DNA from: Rhodanobacter sp. 7MK24
Lineage (GTDB): Bacteria > Pseudomonadota > Gammaproteobacteria > Xanthomonadales > Rhodanobacteraceae
Assembly: GCF_014842995.1 (NCBI RefSeq)
Contig: NZ_JACYXL010000002.1
Span: 186,001-250,000, forward strand
Direction of reading: 5' to 3'
Length of the DNA stretch: 64,000 nt
A model generated the notes under the pieces. That model made no database searches. It saw only the letters and a list, made by a program, of their open reading frames with translations, and had not been told where the DNA came from. Positions 26,971-34,285 of this stretch are shown here, piece by piece. The translations under genes were made by a program, and so were the position numbers. How positions within the stretch are numbered: the first letter of the stretch is position 1; each line of letters opens with the position of its first letter.

Positions 26971-27609
26971 ATGAACCACTGGCGTTCGCGCGTGCTGTGT
27001 CTGTGCGCCTGGGGTGCCGCAATGGCCGCCCACGCCGGTTCCTTGACCGTGAAAATGGTCGATAGCCAGGGTCACCCCATCAGCGACGGAGTGGCGACCA
27101 TCGACCGCGCCTACCAGCCATCGGCACCGAGCACGCACTACGTCGACCAGAAGAACGAGACCTTCATCCCGTATGTGGAAGTCGTGCATCCGGGTGACAG
27201 CGTGGTGTTCCGCAACAGCGACAGCACGCGTCACCATGTTTACACCTTCTCCCCGCTTGGCGCGTTCCAATTCATCCTGAGCCCGGGTGAAAGTTCGCCG
27301 CCGGTGGCCTTGAACCGCGCCGGCGTCATCGCGGTCGGCTGCAATATTCACGACCACATGATTGCGTATCTCGTGGTAGCTACTGACTTCGCGGAGGTCA
27401 CCACGCAGAATGGCCAGGCGCATTTCGACGACCTGTCGCCTGGCCACTACACCGTCACGGTATGGCATCCGCAGCTATGGCCAGGCCGTCCGCCGATAAG
27501 GGCGGCCGTTGATGTTCCGGCCGAAGGCGCGACACAAGAACTGGCGTTCACGCTGAAACTCATGCCCGATCCGCGTCATTTCGTCGATCGGGAACATCTG
27601 GACTACTAG
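26971..27609 (+). CDS. exported cupredoxin-like protein (methylamine-utilization type)
   Basis: A 212-residue periplasmic protein with a signal peptide (about 1-22, ending AAHAG). A cupredoxin domain covers about residues 23-140. Likely copper ligands are His88 or His89 (STRHHVYTF) and the Cys124-x2-His127-x-His129-Met130 loop (GCNIHDHM), the type-1 copper pattern of plastocyanin-like proteins. The C-terminal part (about 140-200) is a beta domain like those in carboxypeptidase regulatory regions. Homologues are often annotated as methylamine utilization protein, but no methylamine genes are nearby. It leads a three-gene operon with a GGDEF/EAL gene and a barrel gene. Confidence 0.78.
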   Translation: MNHWRSRVLCLCAWGAAMAAHAGSLTVKMVDSQGHPISDGVATIDRAYQPSAPSTHYVDQKNETFIPYVEVVHPGDSVVFRNSDSTRHHVYTFSPLGAFQFILSPGESSPPVALNRAGVIAVGCNIHDHMIAYLVVATDFAEVTTQNGQAHFDDLSPGHYTVTVWHPQLWPGRPPIRAAVDVPAEGATQELAFTLKLMPDPRHFVDREHLDY

Positions 27610-27613
27610 CGCG

Positions 27614-29959
27614 ATGCGTATGGTCCTCGGCTTCCGCCTCCGCCTTGCGTTGTTCTTCGTCGGAATGCTGGCGGCGCTGCAGCTGATCACCGGCGCACTC
27701 GTCTATGGTGTGACGCGGCATGCGCTGATCGTGGATGGCGAGCGCCAGCTGGCCGCCAGCGCCAAGGCCTTCACTGCGCAGATGGAGGACGTTTCCGCGC
27801 GCATTGCGGGCAACGTGCGCGTCATTGCGCTGGATTTCGCGTTGCGCCAGGCCATTGCCCAGGGAGATCGCGGCACCGTGCTCTCGGTCCTGCACAATCA
27901 TGGGCGCCGGGTAGGCGCTTCGCGGATGCAGCTCGTCAATATGGATGACACCATCGCCGCAGACACGGCTGACGGCCATGCCGATGGCAAGTTGTTTCAG
28001 TTTCCCGAATTGATCCAGCGAGCCTTCAATCAGCAGACCGCCGTGATGACCGCCGTGCAAGGGCACGTCTACTGGATCGTTGTCGTGCCCATCTACGCAC
28101 CTCAGCCGGTGGGGCTGATCGTGGTCTATGTGCAGGTCGACGACGAACTGCTCGCACACATGCAAGAGCTGAGCACGTTGCGGCGCGATGTGGCGCTGGA
28201 AGTGCAAATGGCACCATCTCAGTGGCGTGCCGTGGCGCGAGGCGATCGATCCACGCCTTTCGCACGCGGGCTGGAACAGGTCACCGGTGATTTCCCCACC
28301 GAGCCTGGGTTGCGCCGAATCGCGCAGAGCGATTACATCGTCTTGGCGCAACCGCTTCAGCATCCCGACAACAGTGCGCCCGTCGTGGCGCTGTTTGGTT
28401 ACTCGCTGGACGACGCACTACGGCCCTACCACAACCTTGTATTGGCCTGGTTGGCACTGCTCGCGCTGGGACTGGCTGCCGGCCTGCTGGGCATCTGGGT
28501 GATTGCACGCAACGTTTCGCGGCCGGTTGAGTGGCTGGCCACCGTGGCCAAGCGCATCGAGCAAGGCGACTATCACGTCCCGGCGCGCTCGAACCGACGA
28601 GACGAAATCGGCGCGCTGGCCAACGCCATCGGCACAATGGCGGCAGCCGTGCAGCAGCGCGAGGAACGCATCTATCACCAGGCAACACACGACGACGTAA
28701 CAGGCCTCCCAAACCGCGCGTCGATCGAGGATGACATCGCGCGAGACATGGCCGGCAACGTGACGCGTGGCAGTTTGTTGATGATCGGCCTTACACGGAG
28801 GCTGGAGATCATCAAGACCATGGGGCATGCGCTGTGCGATCGCTTGATGCGCGAGGCTGGCGAGCGTATCCAGCGCGCCGCAGTCGGCGCCCAGGTCGCA
28901 CGCGCCACCGATGGCAATTTCGCCGCATGGTTTGCGGGGAGCGATCCCGATGACGCTGTCAATGCAGCGAACCGCATTCTCGATGCACTTGCCATGCCTT
29001 ATACGGAATCCGGGGTGAGCATCGACATGGGGCCTGCCATCGGCATTGCCCTCTACCCCACTCATGCTATCGCCGCCTTTGCATTGCTCCGTTACGCCGA
29101 AACTGCTCAGTTCGCTGCTGCCGGTTCGTCCAAGGCATGGGCGTTTTACGATGCATCGATCGACCCCCATCGCCCGGAAAGACTTTCACTGATGGGGGAG
29201 CTGCGTGAAGCGATCACGCAGGGCCACCTGGAGCTCTACTATCAACCCAAGTTGACGCTGGCGACGCGCCGCCTGGAGGGCGTGGAAGCTCTGGTGCGCT
29301 GGAATCATCCGCAGCGGGGCTTGATATCGCCTGACGTATTTATCGCCATGGCGGAGGACACCGGGAATATCCAGCACCTGACCCGCTGGGTGCTGGGTGC
29401 GGCGGTCACTCAGGCCAGTCGATGGCATGAGCAAGGTTTGAATCTGAGCATGGCGGTAAACCTCTCGGCTCATGATCTGGGCGATGTGGACCTTCCTAGA
29501 TACCTTGCCGACCTGACCGATTTGCATCGTTTGCCGCACGCGCTGTTGACGCTGGAAATTACCGAGCGTGCGGTGATCGGGGAATTTGAATCGGCCTTGC
29601 GTGTGCTGCAGCAACTTGGCGAGCACGGCTTTCAGATTGCCATCGACGACTTTGGTGTAGGCCAATCGTCATTGTCATACCTGCACCGGCTTCCGGTCGA
29701 CGAACTGAAGATTGACCAGAGCTTCGTCAAACACCTGATCGACGATGTCGATGACCGTGTCATCGTGCGTTCAATCGTGGAGCTCAGTCACAACCTCGGG
29801 TACAAGGTCACAGCAGAGGGCGTGGAGGACGAAGGTACGCTCCATTACCTGTCCTCGATCGCTTGCGATCACGCACAAGGTTTTTTTGTGGCAAGGCCGA
29901 TGCAGGCCAGGGCGCTCCACGACTTCGTCGCCATCCAACTCGACAGCAGTGACGTATGA
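27614..29959 (+). CDS. sensor protein with HAMP, degenerate GGDEF and EAL domains
   Basis: A 781-residue membrane protein. Helix 1 is near residues 9-32; a periplasmic sensing domain covers about 35-275; helix 2 is near 278-300; then HAMP (RPVEWLATVAKRIEQGDY). The GGDEF domain is degenerate: the signature position reads RATDGNFAAW, so cyclase activity is unlikely. The EAL domain is complete (EGVEALVRWNHP, VNLSAHDL, IAIDDFGVGQSSLSYL, ELKIDQSFV), so it is probably a c-di-GMP phosphodiesterase. It begins four bases after the cupredoxin stop, and its stop overlaps the next start (ATGA). The neighbours suggest it senses a copper- or redox-linked envelope signal. Confidence 0.85.
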   Translation: MRMVLGFRLRLALFFVGMLAALQLITGALVYGVTRHALIVDGERQLAASAKAFTAQMEDVSARIAGNVRVIALDFALRQAIAQGDRGTVLSVLHNHGRRVGASRMQLVNMDDTIAADTADGHADGKLFQFPELIQRAFNQQTAVMTAVQGHVYWIVVVPIYAPQPVGLIVVYVQVDDELLAHMQELSTLRRDVALEVQMAPSQWRAVARGDRSTPFARGLEQVTGDFPTEPGLRRIAQSDYIVLAQPLQHPDNSAPVVALFGYSLDDALRPYHNLVLAWLALLALGLAAGLLGIWVIARNVSRPVEWLATVAKRIEQGDYHVPARSNRRDEIGALANAIGTMAAAVQQREERIYHQATHDDVTGLPNRASIEDDIARDMAGNVTRGSLLMIGLTRRLEIIKTMGHALCDRLMREAGERIQRAAVGAQVARATDGNFAAWFAGSDPDDAVNAANRILDALAMPYTESGVSIDMGPAIGIALYPTHAIAAFALLRYAETAQFAAAGSSKAWAFYDASIDPHRPERLSLMGELREAITQGHLELYYQPKLTLATRRLEGVEALVRWNHPQRGLISPDVFIAMAEDTGNIQHLTRWVLGAAVTQASRWHEQGLNLSMAVNLSAHDLGDVDLPRYLADLTDLHRLPHALLTLEITERAVIGEFESALRVLQQLGEHGFQIAIDDFGVGQSSLSYLHRLPVDELKIDQSFVKHLIDDVDDRVIVRSIVELSHNLGYKVTAEGVEDEGTLHYLSSIACDHAQGFFVARPMQARALHDFVAIQLDSSDV

Positions 29960-31185
29960 AAGTCCGTCGGCTGTACCCAATGCTTGCGTTGTTGATCGCT
30001 GCCACATCGCTGCGCGCGCAGGACTATGTTCTGCATGCCTACATCGATGAGCGGCTGGTCGCGGCACCCGACGACACCAGCTGGACCAACGGAGGTTTCG
30101 GAAAAACCCGCTACGGCGGCAACCAGACACAGCTTCATTTTGGCGGTGCCGCGCTATACGGCGCGGCACAAATCACGCCGGATCTGCTCGCGATGGGGCA
30201 GGTGCAATACCAGACCGGCGACCGTGGCAGAGTCAGTTTGCTGGAAGGCTGGATTCGCTACCGTCCGGTCTCCACGACACCATGGCGCTGGTCCTTGCGC
30301 GCTGGCGCGCTGTTTCCTCCCGTATCGATGGAGAACGACGGCGTCGGCTGGACCAGCCCGTGGACACTCAGCTCTTCCGCCATAAATACCTGGACGGGAG
30401 AGGAATTGCGCGCAGTCGGCGGCGAGCTTGAGCTGGAGCATCGCGGCGAGGTCAGCAACTGGGATTTCCGTGCATCGCTGTTCCGTCGCGACGATCCTGC
30501 GGGCACCGTGCTGGCCATACGGGGCTGGTCCATCGGCGATCTGGTTTCCGGCATCGGCACTCGCTTGCGCGAACCCGATGCCGAGGTCAGCGAGGAGGAT
30601 GAGACGCCGCCAAACTATTACGACCCGTTCCGCAGTATCGGCGCATCGCACTGGGGCGACTATGTGGCCGTCAGTTGGCACGCGCCGGGTGAGACGAGCG
30701 TGAGTGTCATGCATTACGACAACCATGCCGATCCGGGCGCATCCGCTCCTTATGCCGGCGGTGACGAGCAATACGCCTGGCGAACCCGTTTCTGGAGCGC
30801 TGGTGCGCGCACGGATACCGGCGCCATCACCTGGATCGCGCAGGCGTTGGACGGTTACACCACCATCGAACCCATAGAGGACGCATACCAGCGCACGCAT
30901 TACCGCTCCGCCTTCTTGCTCGCGGGATGGAATCGCGGCGCATGGCGTCCCGCTTTGCGAATCGAGCACTTCAGCACCCTGACGCCTTCGAGCGATATCG
31001 ACTGGAGTCAAAGCGAGCACGGCAATGCGGTGACCGGGGCCTTGAATTGGAGACCGCGCAGCTATCTGCGCCTTACGGCTGAAGTACTGCGCATCGACAG
31101 CACGTCAACGCTGCGCGCCGAATACGGATTGCCCGCAAGAATCATCGACACCCAACTCCAGCTAAATGTGAGGTTGCTGTATTAG
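29956..31185 (+). CDS. outer-membrane beta-barrel protein
   Basis: A 409-residue protein with a signal peptide (about 1-21, ending SLRA-Q). The rest is a run of amphipathic strands with alternating aromatic residues (for example FGGAALYGAAQI, WRWSLRAGALFPP, NWDFRASLFRRD) and closes with LQLNVRLLY, an aromatic C-terminus typical of outer-membrane barrels. It may be a porin-like channel or receptor; I cannot assign a substrate. It overlaps the GGDEF/EAL gene by ATGA and ends the cupredoxin operon. Confidence 0.72.
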   Translation: MKVRRLYPMLALLIAATSLRAQDYVLHAYIDERLVAAPDDTSWTNGGFGKTRYGGNQTQLHFGGAALYGAAQITPDLLAMGQVQYQTGDRGRVSLLEGWIRYRPVSTTPWRWSLRAGALFPPVSMENDGVGWTSPWTLSSSAINTWTGEELRAVGGELELEHRGEVSNWDFRASLFRRDDPAGTVLAIRGWSIGDLVSGIGTRLREPDAEVSEEDETPPNYYDPFRSIGASHWGDYVAVSWHAPGETSVSVMHYDNHADPGASAPYAGGDEQYAWRTRFWSAGARTDTGAITWIAQALDGYTTIEPIEDAYQRTHYRSAFLLAGWNRGAWRPALRIEHFSTLTPSSDIDWSQSEHGNAVTGALNWRPRSYLRLTAEVLRIDSTSTLRAEYGLPARIIDTQLQLNVRLLY

Positions 31186-31580
31186 CGCGCCATGCGTATG
31201 CGCCTCCGAACGGCACTCATGGAAGAAGTTTGCGGTGGCATGGCAGGTGGGTGCGAGATGGTTGCTCAGATACCGCAGCGCTCTGTCCCGTGACCGGCTG
31301 GACCGACTGCGCGCTGATGCTCTACCCCGACATGGCCGAGCGGCCAGAGCGCAAGGCGTTCGAAAGCCATGCTGACAGCAGGACGCCGTGCAGCCACACG
31401 CCGCTCTAAGGCGCCTCGCGGCAGGCTCGTCTGGCGTTTGCGTAGCGATAACCGCCCCAGGCTGACGCCGGCTTTCGAAAGCGAAAGCGGGCGGCTGGTC
31501 ATAAGCCACCTGACAACCGTCACTCGATCAGGCCATGGCAACGGCGCATGCTTGGCGCATCGTCCTCGCTGGTTACCGTC
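31186..31580. other. intergenic region without recognisable gene
   Basis: About 395 bases between the barrel gene and the methyltransferase gene. Open frames in several registers give Arg/Ser-rich products without motifs or good ribosome-binding sites. The region may include the methyltransferase promoter; I saw no repeat or structured RNA in it. Confidence 0.4.
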
Positions 31581-32168
31581 ATGTCGCCCTTCGAGAACTA
31601 CACCAAGCTTGCCGTCGCCGTGACCTGGGTGGCTTGGCTGCTGTACTGGTTCATCAGTGCATTCGGCAACAAGGCGGCGGCGCGGGTGGATGGCTGGGCT
31701 TCGTTCCTGACCTACCGCGTGCCGCTGATACTCGCCTTCCTGCTGCTGTTCGGCAGGGCCCTGGGACGGTTTTGGCCCTGGTTGGGGCAGCGCTTCTTGC
31801 CGCATGGCATGGCGTGGCCGTGCGTCGGGCTGGCCGTATTGCTGCTGGGCCTGGCGTTCGCGTGCTGGGCGCGCGTTGCACTCGGGCGCAACTGGAGCGC
31901 CACGGTGCAGCTGAAGCAGGGCCATGAACTGGTGACCGCGGGGCCGTACCGATGGGTTCGCCACCCGATCTACACCGGCATGTTGTCGGGCGTGCTGGGC
32001 AGCGCGCTGGTGATAGGCGAATGGCGCGGCCTGATCGCGCTGGTGCTGGTCTTCGCCTCATTCGCCTACAAGCTGCGCCATGAGGAAAACTGGATGCGCG
32101 AGCAGTTCGGCGCCACCTACACGGAATACATGCGGCACACGAAGGCGTTGATTCCCGGCTTGCTGTGA
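31581..32168 (+). CDS. ICMT-like membrane methyltransferase
   Basis: A 195-residue integral membrane protein with about five helices. The signature near the C-terminus, GPYRWVRHPIYTGMLSG followed by RHEENWMREQFGATYTEYM, is that of isoprenylcysteine carboxyl methyltransferase and phospholipid methyltransferase-like proteins (PEMT/ICMT superfamily), which use S-adenosylmethionine. In bacteria the substrate is usually unknown. The start at 31581 (MSPFENYTK) is preferred over 31548. It is convergent with the GH13 glucosidase gene. Confidence 0.82.
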   Translation: MSPFENYTKLAVAVTWVAWLLYWFISAFGNKAAARVDGWASFLTYRVPLILAFLLLFGRALGRFWPWLGQRFLPHGMAWPCVGLAVLLLGLAFACWARVALGRNWSATVQLKQGHELVTAGPYRWVRHPIYTGMLSGVLGSALVIGEWRGLIALVLVFASFAYKLRHEENWMREQFGATYTEYMRHTKALIPGLL

Positions 32169-32235
32169 AGCTACTTGCACCCGGCAGAGGAACCTGCGAA
32201 ATCGCGGTGCAAAGCTCCTCGTTGGGGCGCCACAG

Positions 32236-33852
32236 TCAAACCACGCGCGCGAACAAGCTGCCGTGAGCCGGCAGGCTCAAACGCCCGCCATTCATCGCGC
32301 CTTCCACCAGGCCATGCCCTTGCAGCGGCTGCAATGCGTCCGATAGCGGCGGCGCACACTCCACCGCTGCGGCGGAAAGATTGAACACCGCCAGCAGGCG
32401 CTCGTCGCCCAGTTCACGCACGAAGGCGAGCACCGGTTCGGGCGTTTCGAGGAAGCGGATGCTGCCGTGACGCAATGCGGGTTGTTCGCGCCGCCAGCGC
32501 ATGAAGCGACGGTAGCCGTTGAGTGCCGACGCGGGATCGTCCTGCTGGTACGCCACGTTCAACGCACCATGCTCGGTCGGCACCGGCAGCCATGGCGTGG
32601 CGCGGCTGAAGCCGGCGTGCTCGCCGTCGTCCCACGGCATCGGCGTGCGACAGCCGTCGCGACCCTTGAATTCGGGCCAGAAGGTGATGCCGTAGGGATC
32701 GCGCAGCGCTTCGTAAGGCAGCTCGGCTTCGGTGAGGCCCAGTTCTTCGCCTTGGTAGACGCATACCGAACCACGTAGCGCACAGACCATCGCAGTGAGC
32801 TGGTTCGCCATCGCAGCGGAAGCGCGACCCTTGCCCCAGCGGCTGAGCACGCGTTCCACGTCGTGGTTGGAGATCGCCCAGCACGGCCAGCCTTCGGTCA
32901 TCTTCGCCTCCAGCGCGCGCACGGTGTCGCGGATGTAGGCAGCGCTGAAGTCGTTGGTGAGCAGCTCGAAGCTGTAGCCCATGTGCAGGCGGCTGCCGCT
33001 GGTGTATTCGGCCATCGTCGCCAGCGAATCCTCGGAGGAGATCTCGCCCAGCGTGGCGATGTTGGGGTAGCGGTCCATCAGCGCGCGCAGATCCTGCAGG
33101 AACGCAAGATTCTCCGGCTGCGTGTTGTTGTGGAAGTGGTACTGGAACGCGTACGGGTTGTCCGCGCTGAAGCCGCGACCGGTGCGCATGGCCTTGGGCT
33201 TGGCCGGGTTGTCGCGCAGTTGCGCGTCGTGGAAGCAGAAGTTGATGGAGTCTAGGCGGAAACCGTCCACGCCGCGGTCCAGCCAGAAGCGCAGGTTGTC
33301 CAGCACCGCGGCGCGCACGTCCGGGTTGTGGAAGTTGAGGTCCGGCTGGCTGGCGAGGAAGTTGTGCAGGTAGTACTGGCCGCGCCGCGGCTCCCACTGC
33401 CATGCGCTGCCGCCGAAGATCGACAGCCAGTTGTTCGGCGGCGTGCCGTCCTCGTTCGCGTCGGCCCACACGTACCAGTCGGCCCTGGGATTGTCGCGGC
33501 CCTGCTTGCTTTCCTTGAACCACGCATGCTCGTCCGAGGTATGGCTGAGCACCTGGTCGATCATCACCTTGATGCCGCGCGCGTGCGCTTCGCCCAGCAA
33601 GCGGTCGAAGTCGCCCAACGTCCCGAACAGCGGATCGACATCGCAAGGATCTGCGATGTCGTAGCCGAAATCCGCCATCGGCGACTTGAAGAATGGCGCC
33701 ACCCAGATCGCGTCCACGCCGAGACTGGCCACGTAGTCGAGCCGTTCGATGATGCCCTGCAGATCGCCCACGCCATCGCCATTGGTATCGAGGAAACTGC
33801 GTGGGTAGATCTGGTAGATGACGGCTCCGCGCCACCAGGGTGAATTGGTCAT
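32236..33852 (-). CDS. cytoplasmic GH13 alpha-glucosidase
   Basis: A 538-residue enzyme without a signal peptide, of the oligo-1,6-glucosidase / alpha-glucosidase group of GH13. Motifs in order: YQIYPRSFLDTNGDGVGDL, VMIDQVLSHTS (region I), DGFRLDSINF (nucleophile Asp), LGEISSED (acid/base Glu) and ISNHDVERV. It should release glucose from short maltodextrins or isomaltose units after uptake. The start at 33852 has a GGGGA site; an ATG at 33864 has none. It diverges from the TonB-dependent receptor gene, with mirror-image operator-like sites between them. Confidence 0.88.
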   Translation of the reverse strand: MTNSPWWRGAVIYQIYPRSFLDTNGDGVGDLQGIIERLDYVASLGVDAIWVAPFFKSPMADFGYDIADPCDVDPLFGTLGDFDRLLGEAHARGIKVMIDQVLSHTSDEHAWFKESKQGRDNPRADWYVWADANEDGTPPNNWLSIFGGSAWQWEPRRGQYYLHNFLASQPDLNFHNPDVRAAVLDNLRFWLDRGVDGFRLDSINFCFHDAQLRDNPAKPKAMRTGRGFSADNPYAFQYHFHNNTQPENLAFLQDLRALMDRYPNIATLGEISSEDSLATMAEYTSGSRLHMGYSFELLTNDFSAAYIRDTVRALEAKMTEGWPCWAISNHDVERVLSRWGKGRASAAMANQLTAMVCALRGSVCVYQGEELGLTEAELPYEALRDPYGITFWPEFKGRDGCRTPMPWDDGEHAGFSRATPWLPVPTEHGALNVAYQQDDPASALNGYRRFMRWRREQPALRHGSIRFLETPEPVLAFVRELGDERLLAVFNLSAAAVECAPPLSDALQPLQGHGLVEGAMNGGRLSLPAHGSLFARVV

Positions 33853-33938
33853 TGCTGTCCCCATGACGTGAGGCAATCCGCCTGTCGTCGAAGTGGCGAT
33901 CAGCTTAGTGGCAGGCCGCGCGCACCCTGCACAGTGCT

Positions 33939-33954
33939 GCATACGTATTCATGG
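33939..33954 (-). promoter_or_regulatory. candidate LacI-family operator, proximal to GH13 glucosidase gene
   Basis: GCATACGTATTCATGG, 86 bases before the glucosidase start. It contains the palindrome ATACGTAT with a central CG step, as LacI-family operators often have. Its exact reverse complement is at 34116-34131. A LacI-type regulator is encoded at 49438-50502. Confidence 0.55.
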
Positions 33955-33985
33955 ATGCTGCAGTCGCGTCATGACTCGAAACAAA

Positions 33986-33995
33986 TGGACGTCCA
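33986..33995. promoter_or_regulatory. TGGACGTCCA palindrome
   Basis: A perfect 10-bp palindrome between the divergent glucosidase and receptor genes. The same core occurs in the 16-bp palindrome at 22809-22824. It could be a site for a second regulator. Confidence 0.35.
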
Positions 33996-34115
33996 AATGA
34001 TTTTCCGCCGATTGATCCGCATGCGAGGAAATTCAGCAACGGCGCGGCCTGGCGCGCAAAAGAAGGCGTGACGGACCGCGTGATGCTGCACTGCGGCGGC
34101 CGCATTTCAGCCGCG

Positions 34116-34131
34116 CCATGAATACGTATGC
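34116..34131 (+). promoter_or_regulatory. candidate LacI-family operator, proximal to receptor gene
   Basis: CCATGAATACGTATGC, about 155 bases before the receptor start and the exact reverse complement of 33939-33954. Two mirror-image copies 161 bases apart in one divergent promoter region suggest coordinated control, possibly with looping. Confidence 0.55.
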
Positions 34132-34285
34132 ATGAATCGCTCGCGTCGAAAACGCAGGCCTACCATGCAGTCACGCGAAAGGGGCACGCATGCGCAAGCC
34201 GGCTTTCCGACTGCCGCCGCCGAGGAAATCGCCGGACGGTTCGCGCGACAACGACAATAATCATTCTTCGTGGGGAGACGAAAAC

